From Cocos nucifera (taxonomy: Eukaryota > Streptophyta > Magnoliopsida > Arecales > Arecaceae): a stretch of DNA of 64,000 nt. The stretch is from contig QRFJ01000755.1 of the NCBI GenBank assembly GCA_006176705.1, positions 806,001 through 870,000 on the forward strand, given 5' to 3'. Shown here piece by piece: positions 43,847 to 57,446 of the stretch; within the stretch, counting starts at the first letter, position 1, and every line of letters begins with the position of its first letter. The notes beneath the pieces were generated by a model, which was not told the origin of the DNA, searched no databases, and saw nothing but the letters and a program-made list of their open reading frames with translations. The position numbers and the translations under genes were made by a program.

Positions 43847-44709
43847 GGATTAAATTTGCAAAATGGTTTGGGGACCATGTAAGTTTGGTTAGTATTACAT
43901 TATATTTTTATAATTATGTAATTAATTACTTGTAACAACATAATGTTTTTTGATATATTTAGATGAAATCTAAGTATTTTAATAAAAAAAAGTGCAACCA
44001 ATAAATTATATAATTTAGCATGTGGTCCCGATCGAGGGTTAACTATTACACATTCTGTATCATTGGAGGAAAGAGATTTTATACAAGAGAGCTTAAGATG
44101 CAAATACGAACCCAGAATAGTGGGACCAAAAATTGAATATCTTGGTGTATTGATACATTTCATAGAATTAAAGTATGGATCCAAAAATTCGATATTCCTA
44201 TTTCAGTGTGAATTGTGGGATATTAGCAATAAGAAGATCAGTATTCATATCGATCTATACTTTACTAGTATAAATTTTGCACGAACATGATACCAAAATG
44301 AGCCGTATATATTAGCAATTCAAGCAAAACAAGTAATATATTTAAAGGATCTGAAATATCGAGGTGATTGGCAGGTCGTATAAAGAATAATACCTAAAGG
44401 CGTATATGACATCCAATCCAACTAGAGATGGACAATAATTTAGATCTACATGATGAGGAGGAAGCTTTTCAAGAAGAAGAACAAACATTAACCGAGCACC
44501 TTATTGATGAAGAACTTATGACAGCTTCTTTGAATAGGGCTGATCTGCCATCTAATGAAGTTGAAACTGATTTTGTATTTAATCTTGATGATTCGGAGGG
44601 CGACAATCAGTTTATAAATGACGATGAGATAGAAGATGATTCATTAATTGATTATTATGATTCAGAGGAGGATCTACAAATCAAGAAGGATATGGATATT
44701 GATAAGTAG
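43847..44709 (+). pseudogene. CACTA TNP2 3' segment, second occurrence
   Basis: Base-for-base repeat of 28789-29651 as far as I can compare, with the same stops and the same acidic C-terminus at 44428-44709. Two independent pseudogenes with identical lesions and no new ones would be unusual, which favours one locus shown twice. Confidence 0.87.
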
Positions 44710-44858
44710 ATTTATATTATTTGTTGAATCTTTTCTTGCAATAATGATATACAATACAAATTATTCATTAGCATTTATGCATTTTTCACTATTATTATTT
44801 ATTATTACATTCATTTATATGTCAAGTTGATTATATGCATAGTTTAAGCATTGTAGGT

Positions 44859-46500
44859 ATGGCGCCAGGAGGGATACGACGATGTTCGACTTCCTAGCCT
44901 ACCCCTGAGTCTTCTCCCATTTTCACTGCTGCACCATTGGAGTTGCAAGAGGGCCCTACTGTACAGGTGGGTCCGATTGAGGTGGATTTGAGTGAGGCAG
45001 GCTCAAGTGGTATTTTGATATTTTTTACATAATAAAATTTGATTTTAACTTATCTATTAGGTTTATGATGGCTATTATACTAATAATTTATTTATTATTT
45101 TTTCAAGCCATTTTCTTTTGATGGTAAGGTGAGGGTGAGGTCCATCGAAGAACCTCGTCCTTGAGCATTGGAGATGCGAGCATGAGGGACAATGTCTCCA
45201 CATCGAGATTCTGCCAGGCTATACTAGGTCTATTAGGGGATATATGGTGCGAGCCATGGTAGACTGAGCTAGGCATCATTTACCGCAACTATGCCCTGAC
45301 GATGCTCTTCGATTGGCATCAGATTACACGGCCCTAGAGGGAGGTGTTCTATAGCCACTTATAGGTATGATAATATTAATTTAAATATTTAATTAGTACT
45401 ATATTCTTATAATATTTATTATTCATAGGCTATTTTTGACATTATTGATTTTGAGCATGATCGCATGTGGCAAGATGTAGATGATCATTTATGCTCGTGT
45501 TTCAATGAGTACTGGCATCACATTCATTGCCACTGGTATGCTATAGTGCACGACCATGGGGTGGAGGCAGCACGACAGCAGCCATATGACAGCATCACTA
45601 TGGAGGATTGGGTTGTCATATGCCACGGGTACAAGAATCCAACATATTAGATAACTTTTTTATTTAAAATTTAATAATTAAATATTATTTAATTTTAAAT
45701 TTAGTTACTTACTAACTAATTTGAATGTTAACTATGCAGGATCGATGTACCAAAAATGTCATGAATCGGATGAGACAGACAGTCTCACATTATTGGGGTT
45801 CAAGGCCATTCGTTCGCTATATGGAGTAAATGGTAAGTAATTTCTATTTATTATATTTTAACTCTTTAACTATTTAAATTTTTTTTATTAATTATTTATA
45901 AATTGCAAAGAGATGTAGAGAGTGGCGAGCTTCCTGATAGGATTGAGATCTACTAGTGGACACATTAGCGATGGTCAGGAGGCTGGATGGTTAGGAGCCA
46001 GGAACTTTATGTAAGATTTTCCAACTATTTTTTCATTTGTATTTTGATTTTCAGTACAAACTTAGAATAGCTATAAATTTAATTTTTAGGATCGTATGAT
46101 AGACATTAGATCCCAGCCTATCCTAGAGGGCTCGACCGCACCCATAGATGATGAGATCTATGATCGGATGCTTGGTACGAGAACCTATTATGTTAGTGGA
46201 CTAGGGCATGGGATCAGAGCTCCTACATCTTCACGTCCATCCAGGGCTGACATCCATGCTACCTATGATATCTAATTAGTGGAGATACAGAGACAGGCTA
46301 CTAAGGATCAGCAGCGGACCGTTGAGTTGATTGCACACATCGATAAATACTAGCTGTTCCAGATGTAGATGATGGAGCGGATGGCACAGATGGAGCAGAT
46401 GATGTAGATTATGAGATAGCAGTAGGGCAATCTGAGCTTCTCTGAGCACTCTCCTCCTTCTTCGACTCATTCTCCTTCTCCAGATACTTCCGATGCTTAA
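44859..46500 (+). pseudogene. CACTA TNPA-like gene, second occurrence
   Basis: Repeats 29801-31442 at an offset of 15,058, including intron borders and all stops. The exon at about 45438-45650 (WQDVDDHLCSCFNEYWHHIH) is unchanged. Confidence 0.7.
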
Positions 46501-46593
46501 TGGCCGACGGTCTATTTCTATATATTTTTATTTTTATTTTGGATATTTTGTATTTATAAAAAAATATTTTTTATAATTATATTTTTATATAAT

Positions 46594-47304
46594 GAAATGA
46601 TGAAATCTATTTATGGATGAAATGATGAAATCTATTTATGGATGAAATGATGAAATCTATTTATGAATTTTTTATTTTAATTTTATAAATTACAAAAATT
46701 AATATTAAAAATATAAAAAATATATTTTTTATAATTTTTAAAAAATTAATTTATGATGGATATTTTTATCATAAATAATTATTATCTATGATGAAAATAA
46801 TCGATTACAAATAATTATTATCTACGATGGAAATAATCCATTGTAAATAATTATTATCTATGATGAAAATAATCCATCATAAATAATAAATTATTTATGA
46901 TAAAAATAATCCATCATAAATAAAAAATTATTTATGATAGAAAATTATCCATCATAAATAATAAATTATTTATGATGAAAATATTTTGCATCATAGATAA
47001 TTATTATTTACGATAAAATTTTTTCATGGAGAAAAATGTTCTTTATGAAAATTTTTTTTTCATCATAAATAATTTCATCGTAGATAATTTAAGGAATAAA
47101 AAAAATTTCTAATGAAAATTTTTGATCATAAAAAAAAGTTATTAGCAACAAAAATGATATTTTCATCGCTAATTATTATCGATGACCTCATTTTTTGCAA
47201 TGAAAAATTAGCAATGGCATTTTCATTGCTAATAATTGTTAGCAACAAAAATTATTATTTACGATGAAATATTTGCATCACAAAAAATTAATTTTGTTAT
47301 AGTG
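46594..47304 (-). repeat. CACTA subterminal repeats and terminal repeat, second occurrence
   Basis: Repeats 31536-32246, including the three 25-bp units and the terminal TATAGTG at 47304. Confidence 0.88.
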
Positions 47305-48358
47305 AATTGGTAGTCATTAAGGCATGACCCCAAAGAAATAAAGAAAGATCAGTGAAGCTTACCATAGATCGAACCATATCTTATAGGATCTGATTTCTCC
47401 ATTTTGAAATCCATTAAGCTGAAGCATTACAGGTGGGGTCTATTGAGAGACTATGCCATTTTCTTTAAGGTAACCAAAAAATTTTTCACTCAGATACTCT
47501 CCTTCTCAATTTGATTGAAGTATCTTAAGTGATTTTCTAGTTTGTTTCTTTACTTCACATATGAATTTCTTGAACCTTTCAAAGGCTTTAGATTTATGTC
47601 TCATAAAAAATATATATCTGTACCATAAAAAGTCATCAGTAAAATTGATGAAGTAAAGATAACCTCCTCTAGCTAGTACATCAAATAAGCCGCATACTTT
47701 AGTATGTACCAGAGCCAGTACCTTAGTGGTCCTTTTCTCATATCCTATAAAGGATAGCTTGATCATTTTTTTCTAAAGGCAGGGCTTACAGATTGGAATT
47801 GACTCACCAAGAATGAGTCTAAAAGAACGTCTTTTACCAATCTATTAATCCTTTCTTCTCGAATATGATCTAGCCTAAAGTGCTATATGTACTTTAGGTT
47901 AACCTTACCTCTGGATCTCTTGCATCCAATGGCACTCACAGTTTGCTCAAAGAAATTAAATGACTTATATGCATCAATATGCAAATGGTAGAGATTGTTG
48001 ATTAAGTGACCATGTGCAATCATTTTATTTTCAAAATAAATGGTGCAATGGTCCTTATTGAAACTAATTTCATAACCATCCTATGCTAAGCATGAAATAG
48101 AAATTAAATTTCTGTTCACATTAGGCGCACAGTAAGAATCCCTAAGTTCTAGATCAAAATCAGATGATAGTCTAAGAGGATAGATCCCTATGGACACAAT
48201 AGCAACTTTTGCTCCATTGCCTACTCGTAGGATCATCTCTCCTAGCCTCAACCATCTATATTCCTTAAGACCCTGCATTAAAGTGTATGTGTACACTAGA
48301 ACCAGATTCTATTACCTAATTGGTAGTAGAAGAAACCATTAGGTTAGTCTCCATCATG
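47305..48358 (-). pseudogene. Copia-3 pol fragment, second occurrence
   Basis: Repeats 32247-33300. The integrase stretch 47506-47766 and the pre-integrase block 48081-48296 translate identically to the first occurrence, including the HTKV change at the catalytic Asp. Confidence 0.85.
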
Positions 48359-50391
48359 AGTAGGTCTGACATACCTATAAAGGTGTGTCCCTCAAACTCT
48401 TCAAGGTCCCTATTAACATTTCCTGATGTAAGACACTACCTAGCTTCTCAGAACTCAAAGCACCTTTCAAGTCTCTTAGTCAATCCTTACAGTTAGAACC
48501 TGATAATTGGTTGATTTCTAAAATGCAGGCTAGACTATTAGAGACAAACAATTTTCTATAGAGAGAAGTTTCTAGTTAGACTTTTGTAATTAATTTTAGT
48601 TTATTTTAAAAAATTTATTTTAAAAACAAACTTAGCTCCCACTAATTCTTTGGAGCTTCCATTATTTCTTCAGATCCTAACACTCCTCAAGTTAGGAAGC
48701 GGAAATCTTTTCATGAGTTAACGTTCCTAATGGGTACTGTGGTCCCATCGATTAGCATACCACCTTACCTGATAGATTTTGGTGGATGTATCAACCAATG
48801 GGTAGACAACTCTTACCCAATGCTTCTCAAGCAAATTGCAGCAAACTTGGTCTTTAAGTCTTAAGACCTCACCTGATAGATCTTGATCTCATTCCTTAGT
48901 TAAGTTAAACCCACCATTGAATGTGAGTGAAGTCATAATTGGACCCTCACTTGATAGATCTTGGGCCCAACCCCATCTCCAACCAACATATAGAGTGGTT
49001 GCTTATCCCTTGATGCAACCAAACCAGTGTATCCAACCGAGAATAGTCAACATCAGAAAAGGCATGACACTCTACATGGTAGAAGATCCCTCAATTTAAT
49101 ATTATTGAGGAGGTTTTTAATTTAGATCTCATCCTTAACTAGTTATAACTAATCTAGTGGCATGGGCTAGTTCAAATCATCAAGCAAAGTAATTTAAAAC
49201 ATAATCGATGAAGTTAGCCAGGTAAGTGTGATTGTTGGAAGGGTTGTAGATGCTTGCCTTAGACGCTATTTGTTCATGGCCAGGTAAGCATGATCCCAAT
49301 TAAAAATCATAATCATGACTTTCCTTAAATACCAATTGGTCAATAAGAATTGAATAGATCAGCCTAGACTCAGGCTCGAACCATCGAGCCAAATTAGATC
49401 TTAGATTTGATCGACAACATATGGCTATTAATCGATCTAACCAATCTACAACTATTGGGTTAGTCATGAGCACACTTGACCCAATCCTAATCAACTTTTG
49501 ATTCAGTTTGATCAACTACTCAAACTAGACCTAATTGAGTGGTCCATACTCAAAATCACATGTCTTATACAATGAATTAGATCTTAAATTCTCAATTTTA
49601 TATCTCTTATCTTAATTCTCAATTTAGTGCATTATAAACATGAATTTAATTTAGATGTCGAAATAATTTCAGATCTAAACTATATTTCATTGTATCTTAT
49701 ATAAATTCTTCATCCACAGAAATGAGTCGACCCACCTTGGACTCGAGTCGACTCATCACAGTGAATCGGCTCGACTATGACAAATAGAATCCTATAAGCC
49801 TTAGCTTCCATAATTGAGTCAGCTCGACTGTGAATCAAGCAAGCTCACTAGGGTCTTGAGTAGACTCAAACAAGAATCGAGTTGACTCGACAGGCATGCC
49901 AGCCATAGATTTTAAATTTTTTAGATCATATGTGCATTATTAAAGTTCTAGTTTAGACATGAAAAATAAAATTTCAAATCTAAACAACTTGAATATGCAT
50001 CATATACAAAAGATTCTCTTTTTCTGGTTCTTCTTCATGAGACATCACAAGCAGTACCTCTACATACCATAAAAGAACCTATCGATTAGGCAAGAGAGAG
50101 ACTTTAATCCCTACTTCCTCTTATGATTGGATGGTAAGGATGATGTACCCATTCCGTGTACTAGGCTACTGAGAAAACTAATTAAATCTACATATCTCAT
50201 ATGTATGATTCGATCTACATATCTCATATGCATAACTAGATCTACATATCAAATATGCAAATATATATCAAATATGATTAAGATCTGGTCTTAAAAATGC
50301 TGATTTAATCTAAAACTTCTTTTAGATCTACTAAAAGCTTTAGATCTCATCTAAAAAAAAATCTAATTTAGATCCTTGATCACAACAAATT
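48359..50391 (-). other. Copia-3 leader, second occurrence
   Basis: Repeats 33301-35333 with the gag deletion and the GAGTCGAC-like cluster at about 49722-49893. No coding frame seen. Confidence 0.7.
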
Positions 50392-50404
50392 GGCTCTGAT
50401 GCTA
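50392..50404 (-). other. Copia-3 primer-binding site, second occurrence
   Basis: The minus strand reads TAGCATCAGAGCC, as at 35334-35346. Confidence 0.8.
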
Positions 50405-50406
50405 GT

Positions 50407-52639
50407 CGAAGGATCAAGTTGCGCACCGAATTGATAAAGTTAGGGGTAGTAGATTTCAAAATTTTTAATCCAACCTGGCACCCGACACATAGATCTAAAT
50501 TAAAAATTAAATCATAAACCAACACTAAAAGAGATAGCGATAAATACTTGATCACCTGGTGTGGGTAGGTGAACTCTGCAGTCCAATGATCATGGAGTTG
50601 TGAGGTTTGTTGTTGAGCCGCACATATGTCCAGCCTCTATAGGTACTCACTTGGATTCGAACTAGGATGCTTTCTCCATCTTCAATCCACCTACTTCTAG
50701 GTAGATTTGCAAACTCTAAGATCAACCTTGGATTTAATCTCCAGCAAGGTTTTGATCAATGCTTGATCGTAGCCTTCTTGTTTCTTCATATAGATCGGAT
50801 AGAACTCAACACTTTGAGGCCACCAGATGGGACACCCAACTTTTGGGCATGGAATAGAGAGGAGAGGGAAGGGAGCAAGGACATAGGGTGAGAGCACAAA
50901 ATTCTAAACTTGTTCATCTTTAGATCCTCGGAGAAGAGCCTCTTAAGTAGAGTTCTTCATCCTAGAGCCTAATTTGGATTCCAATTGGGTTAATAGGCAA
51001 GTCTTTATCATATAAAGATGATGCCTTATTAGTTGATTTTCTTTCTAAGTAAACCAAGCCCATATGGAATAAGATAATTGTGTTAATAGGCAAGTCTTTA
51101 TCATATAACGATAATGCTTTATTACCTGATTTTCTTCTTAAGAAAACTAAACCCAAATGGAATATAATCTCACCCATAAGGAAAGTAGAGGGGGCATGTG
51201 TCCTCTCTCCTTCTCTTCATACAAAAAGGAGAAAGGAGCATGCACCCCACAGGACTCCATGCACTTTCACATGCCTTGCACATCTGGACATTCCAAGAAG
51301 AGAGGAGGCGTGTGCTTCCTTAGAGGTGGCATGTGATCCTCTTAATCTTGGTAATGAAACCATGTGGGGTGTCAACACCAACCTAATCCAATTAGATGGT
51401 TAAGGGTAACTTGAATGCACCAACTCTTAGTACCCAATTGAGCTTACATCAATTTGGTTGAGCCTTATCCAATAGGGAACCAAAATTAAGTAGGAGAAAA
51501 TGGGTTTAACCATGTGTTAGCATGGTTTCCTTAACCCCTAAGCGAGAACTTAGTTAGTCCTAACCCAATCAGACTACACTTAGCCTAATTGTGCAATTCT
51601 AGACCAAAATTCTTGTTAGTGTGATTTCATAGATTCAATTCTGTCTAATAGTGAGAAATATTATGATCTCTATCATCAATATCATTAAAATTTCTTTCAA
51701 TGGATTGGAACTTTTCTAATTCAGCCAATTAAGAATCATCGATCATCAAAATAATTCTTAATTAGTCTAATGATCCACTAGTGACACCTAGCAGTATGTG
51801 GTGGCAATCCAATAGAATTGAATAATAAATCTTTAGGTGCAGTTACCATGTAGTTTGATTTTTCTATCATAAGTCTCGATAGGATGTAGGTCAAGGATAA
51901 CTTGTCAAATCCGTTCATCTATCATATATTAGATTTAATCGACTTGAGAACATGTGAAACCTTATGAAAACTTCTTTCCATCATTCACCTACTATGGCCA
52001 TGGATTTTAAGACTTAGTCTCATGAACTACATAGGACATATCCCATCCTAGTCACACCCTATTCCTATAATGGACCTACTGTAGCCAACATATACTACAA
52101 GGTTTTGAATAGCTAGGTAACTAAGTAATTATGCAGTCAAACTATAGCAATATTACTGTGAACAGTCGAGGCACTGCAGGTCAAAAAATTATCTATGCTA
52201 TTATAACTTCGAGCAAGTCACTAACGAGTGGGTAGCCATCCTAATAACTTCTCGTGATTGACCATGCTCAGTATCTTATTCTTAACAAGTACTTATATTT
52301 TTACTTCGATGTCTCTACACCATAGATTTAAGACTCATCTATCTGAAGGAAGCAATTATGCACCAATCTTTTTGAATCTATCATGGTCTCCATGATAATC
52401 CTACGATCGGAAGTAATTTATGAGTTAACTAATAATAACATATGTATCAAATTCTTAACTCTTGAGAATATGTGTTATCATACTCATTAACTCAATAGAT
52501 GATTCACAGACATAATAAATATAAATGTGAATAGATAAAAGTTTAAATTTTATTTATTTAAAAAAATTAATTATAAAATTATGCCTCTAGAATGTGTACA
52601 TATATCAACCAATCTAGCTTCTAGGACATACATCTAATA
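50407..52639 (-). repeat. Copia-3 5' LTR, complete (about 2.23 kb)
   Basis: Starts CGAAGGATC and ends ACATCTAATA on the top strand, parallel to the Copia-1 LTR end. Internal blocks match the Copia-1 LTR, for example GTGACACCTAGCAGTATGTG near 51781 against 1110 and 9427. From 51294 on the sequence has no counterpart before the gap. The strong divergence from Copia-1 shows a different subfamily or an older insertion. Confidence 0.88.
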
Positions 52640-52900
52640 GAAGCTTCTTTGAATATGTGGCATACCTTAAAATGTTGTAGCTGAGATATAGCATGACTTA
52701 TAACTTGCTATAAAGGATGGAGTTGTGGAACCAAGCATTCAAATTTATTAACAATTAATAGATAGCCAGCAAATCAAAGACTAAGAAGATGATTATGCTA
52801 AAATTGAAAAAAGATCATTGATATGCATGCATGTTGAACAGCCCCTAGATCTAGTTTCGAACCGTAAATGATTAAGAAACTATCCATGATTAGTGCATCA
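52640..52900. other. AT-rich stretch with no recognised feature
   Basis: About 260 bp between the Copia-3 LTR and the chromodomain gypsy element. I see no open frame, repeat or RNA gene in it. It may be the old host DNA or an unrecognised end of the gypsy element. Confidence 0.5.
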
Positions 52901-54546
52901 GATTATAATTAAAAGAATTCAGATCTAATCAATAAAGAAGCAGAGGATTAACTCTTAATAATAACGATCTACTCAGAGATTTATTCAGAAGCAAGGGATC
53001 TTATAAACATGTTAATGAAGCTTCCTGGATAAGAGAGGAATCAGAATAAGATAAGGTTGTTTGCAAGTTCTTCCATTATCCACAATCATGAGGACTCGAT
53101 CCGAGTATATGAAGAATTGCTTGCACTAATAGAAACACATTAGCAATCATGAAGAAAGGTGGAGATTTGGAAGATTAGGTAATTGAGGTGCTGAAATTGG
53201 ATCCTGCAGATGGAGGAATTGTCGAGGGGTCTTCATTTTTCAACCTTCAAAACTTGAGAAACCATTTAGAAGAGAAACGAGGGAGAGGAAGAAGGAAGGG
53301 GGAAAAGAGAAGGAAGTGAGGGAGAGGTGAGAGGAAATTAGTAAATGGAGAGGGGAAGAAAAGAGAGCACGTAGAGAAGGAAACACAGAGTTTTTTTATT
53401 TCTCAATTAATATGTCGACTACAAGACTCTTTGTCTTTTCTTTTAAAAGAAAAAACTAACAATCCAAATAGAAGGTAGGTGTGATTCTTTTAGATAAGGA
53501 TGGCATTCAAAATTTGTGTGTGGGGATGGGATTTGTTGATCGTGGAGATGGGATGCGTCAATCTTAGGGGTGTTCGATTTTGCCATGAAGATCTTGAATT
53601 CCTATATGTGCATGAAGAAGTCAACATCTAGGCATGGAGGCATTTGATTTTCAAATGGCTGCCAAGAAGATCTTATTTGGGCATGCATCCAAGTGACTGA
53701 AAACTCCTCTAAATGGGTGACTTGAACTCCTTCAATTGGTTGATTTGAACTGAACATGAAACTCCTCAAATAATTGAATCTAACTCAATTACAAACCCAA
53801 TCTAATTTTAAAGGACTTAATTTATTGTAGGACTCAAAAATAAAAATTATAGAAAAATAAAAGGCTCTATCAACAATCGAGCCATAATGAATCATGCTGA
53901 CTGGTACTCACACCAATTCTCCTGGACTGGGGAGAATTTGACTCTATTGAATAAAGATCACTTAGGCTCTGATAGTGCTCAAGCAGATCGGAATCAATTC
54001 TTTATAGCTCTTCTCGGGTTATCCATGTATTCTCAAACTTAGGTCGGCCTTGCCAACAAACTAGGTACCTTTGATATCCTTTTTTTCTAGTGAAAATTAC
54101 CTGCTCATCTAGAATTCTTTTAATATGATCATGTTTTATTAGAAATTTTGGCTTTGGTCACTCTAGTTGGGGTTCACTCTCAATGGATGCATTGGGCTCA
54201 AATGGATTACTAGGCATTATTATTGGTTCTTTATATTTAACTAGATCTGAAACATTCAAAGTAGAGCTGATACCATAATCAAATTATAAATCTACAATAT
54301 ATGCATTTGATCCAATTTTCTTTAAGATCCTAAAGGGGCCTGCTCCACGTGCATGCAATTTCTTGATGATTCCCAAAGAAAACCATTCTGGTCTAACCCA
54401 TATCATAACATAATCACCTTTAATAAAATCATGGGCTTGTCGGTGTAAATTTGCTAATTGCTTATAAATTTAATTATTAACATTAATTTTTTTATTATTT
54501 CTTTAGCATACTCCTAATGTGCTGATCAAATGATTCTACTATCTTA
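52901..54546 (-). repeat. Chromodomain gypsy 3' end, unit 1 (LTR-like part plus integrase tail)
   Basis: First of two direct units with a period of about 1,646 bp (GATTATAATTAAAAG at 52901, GATCATAATTAAAAG at 54547). The low-coordinate part to about 53870 is non-coding and LTR-like, with a purine-rich tract at about 53268-53370. The part to 54546 is the minus-strand pol end. It includes a chromodomain at about 53975-54130 with GYQRYLVCWQGRPKFENTWI intact, preceded by a PFRILKKIG-like integrase tail. I could not place exact LTR edges. Confidence 0.72.
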
Positions 54547-56184
54547 GATCATAATTAAAAGAATTCAGATCTAGTTAATAAAGAAGCATTGAATTAACTC
54601 TTAACAATAATGATCTACTCAGAGATTTATTCAGAAGCAAGGGATCTCATAAACACGTCAATGAAGTTTCTTGGATGAGGGAGGAATGAGAGCAAGATGA
54701 GGATGTTTGCAAGTTCTTCTATTGTCCACAATCACGAGGAATCGATCCGAGCATATGAAGAATTTCTTGCATCAATAGAAACACATCAGCAACCATGAAG
54801 GAAGGTGAAAATTTGGAAGATTAGGTAATTGAGGTGCTGAAATTGGATCCTGGGGATGGAGGAATTATCGAGGGGTCTTCATTTTTCAACCTTCAAAACT
54901 TGAGAGACCATTTAGAAGAGAAACAAGAGTGAGGAAGAAGGAAGGGGGAAAGAGAAGGAAGAGAGGGAGAGGAGAAAGGAGATTAGTAGATGGAGAGGGG
55001 AAGAGAAGAGAGCATGTAGAGAAGGAAACACAGAGCTTTTTTATTTCTCAATTAATATGTCAACTACAAGACTCTTTGTCATTCCATTTAAAAGAAAAAA
55101 CTAACAATCCAAAGAGAAGGTAGGTATGATTCTTCTAGGTAAGGATGGCATTCAAATTTTGTGCATGGAGATGGGATTTATTGAGTGTGGAGATGGGACG
55201 CGTCAATCTCGGGGCTGTTCGGTTTTGCTGTGAAGATCTTCAATTCCCGTATGCGCATGAAGAAGTCAACATCTAGGCATGGAGGGCATTTATTTTTCAA
55301 ATGGCTACTAAGAAGATCTTATCTGGGTATGCATCCAAGTAGCTAAAAACTCCTCTAAATGGGTGACTTGAACTCCTTCAATTAGTTGACTTGAACTAAA
55401 TATGAAACTCCTTAAATAATTGAGTCTAACTCAGTTACAAATCAAACCTAATTTTAAAGGACTCAATTTATTATAGGACTAGAAAATAAAATTTACAAGA
55501 AAATAAAAGGCTCTATCAACAATCGAGCCATAATGAATCATGCTGATTGGTATCCATACCGGACTGGGGAGAATTTGACTCTATCAAATAAAGACCACTT
55601 TGGCTCTAATAATGTTCAAGCATATCGGGATTAATTCTTTGCATCTCTTCTTAGGTTATCCATGTATTCTCGAACTCAGGTCAGTGTTGCCAACAAACCA
55701 AGTACATTTGATATCCTTTTCTTCTAGTGGAAATTACCTGCTCATCTAGAATTCTTTCAATATGATCATGTTTTATTGGAAATTTTGGCTGTGGACACTC
55801 TAGTTGGGGTTCACTCTAAATGGATGGGTTAGGCTCAAATGGATTACTAGGCATTATTATTGGTTCTTTATATTTAACTAGATCCAAAACATTAAAAGTG
55901 GAGCTGATGCCATAATCAAATGGTAAATCTATAATATATGCATTTGGTCTGATTTTCTTTAAGATCCTAAAGGGGCTTGCTCCATGTGCATGTAATTTCT
56001 TGATGGTTTTCGAAGGAAACTATTCTACTCCAACCTGTATCACAACATAATCACCTTTAATAAAATCATGGGCTTGTCAGTGTGAATCTGCTAATTGCTT
56101 ATAAATTTGATTGTTAACATTAATTTTCTTTATTATTTCTTTAATAGATTCCTAATGTGTTGATCAAATGATACTACTGTCTCA
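54547..56184 (-). repeat. Chromodomain gypsy 3' end, unit 2
   Basis: Second unit, roughly a tenth diverged from unit 1 by eye. Its purine-rich tract is at about 54912-55030. The chromodomain is at about 55615-55770 on the minus strand and has a TGA stop in the middle where unit 1 has a sense codon. The unit runs without a break into integrase core sequence at 56174, so it is the one attached to the element body. Confidence 0.72.
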
Positions 56185-56813
56185 GACATCCTAGTATGCA
56201 AGGGTATAGGAATGAGGTCAACCATTTAGGAGGATGGCCATACACAACCTCGAAGGGACTCATGCCAATAGTCCTATTAATAGAACTATTGTATGCAAAT
56301 TTGGTTCTAGGTAATAGCAAGTTCCAATTTCTCATATTTTCACCAATTAGACACCAAAGCAAATTTTCTAAACTTTCATTTACCACTTTAGTTCAACCAT
56401 CAGTCTGGGGGTGATATGCTGATGAAAATTTTAATTTTATCCTCATGAAGTGCCACAAAGACTTCCAGAAATAGCTAACAAACCTAATGTCCCTATCAGA
56501 CATAATCGATTTAGGTAATCCATGCAGTTAGATGACTTCATCAAAGTAAAGATGAGCAATTCTAGAGACATCAGAGGCTTTAGAATAGAAAAAAGGGTCA
56601 TTTTGGAAAACCGATCCACTACCATACAAATAGAGTCATTCTTTTGGCTATACATGGCAATCCTAAAGTAAAATCCATGCTCATATCTTTCCATGAACAA
56701 TCAGGAATAGGTAGCAGGGTGTATAAGCTAGTATTTTGTCTACAATGTTTAGTTAAGTGCAGGTTCGACATTGGGCAATAATTTTGGCTACATCTCTTTT
56801 CAAACTCGGCCAA
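56174..56813 (-). pseudogene. Chromodomain gypsy integrase core
   Basis: Three overlapping minus-strand frames. 56619-56813 gives the zinc-binding end and core start (FEKRCSQNYC, then CSWKDMSMDFTLGLP with the first Asp). 56443-56700 gives DSICMVVDRFSKM. 56174-56386 gives VNESLENLLWCLIGENMRNW and KFAYNSSINRTIGMSPFEVV YGHPP, typical of the integrase C-terminal half. The frames alternate, so the gene is dead. Confidence 0.87.
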
Positions 56814-57446
56814 TAAAACTAATGTTCTACGACTTCTATAGTCTTGGCCCTATCAAAATGATTGGACAAACCTCTTGCATGCAATTCCCATATCAGAAAA
56901 TCATGGATAGAGGTACGTGGGATACACAACTTATTATTTTTAAAAAGGTATCCATTCTTAAAGGTATATTTACTAATTTCTCAAGATGAACCTTGTCGGA
57001 GCGAAGACATAATTTTTTCAAAGTCTAGGAAGTTATCATAATCCTCTTTTAGTTTTTCAAAGTTGGTGGTCTTAACACTCACTGCCAATAGAAGGCTCAC
57101 TCTACGAGCGCATCAGCAATACGTTATCAACACCAGCATGGTGTTTCAACACAAAGATGTATGACTGAAGGAACTCAACCCATTTTTTGTGTCTGAGGTT
57201 TAACTTTCTCTACAAGTTGAGGAACCTAAGAGCTTCATGATCAGAATACAGGATAATTTTTTATGGAAGCAAGTAGTTCCTCCAGAACCTAAGAACTTAG
57301 ATCATCGGATAGAACTCCTTATCATAGGTGGAATACCTATGCATGGTGTCATTTATCTTTTTGCTAAAGAAAGCCATAGGGTGTTCTTTTTGACTAAAGA
57401 CTCCACTAATTTCTACTCTAGATGCATCATAGGCAACTTCAAAAAT
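56814..57446 (-). pseudogene. Chromodomain gypsy RNase H and spacer remnant
   Basis: Decayed region between RT and integrase. Only short traces are legible on the minus strand, such as a NHKALRFLNL-like block near 57220-57240 and a TRVSLLLAVS-like stretch near 57090. No frame exceeds about 70 codons on the coding strand. The RNase H assignment is by position. Confidence 0.6.

Noticed and set aside
54929..55123. Lys/Arg/Glu-rich small protein
   Set aside because: It is a translation of the purine-only tract. The corresponding frame in the other unit is not open.
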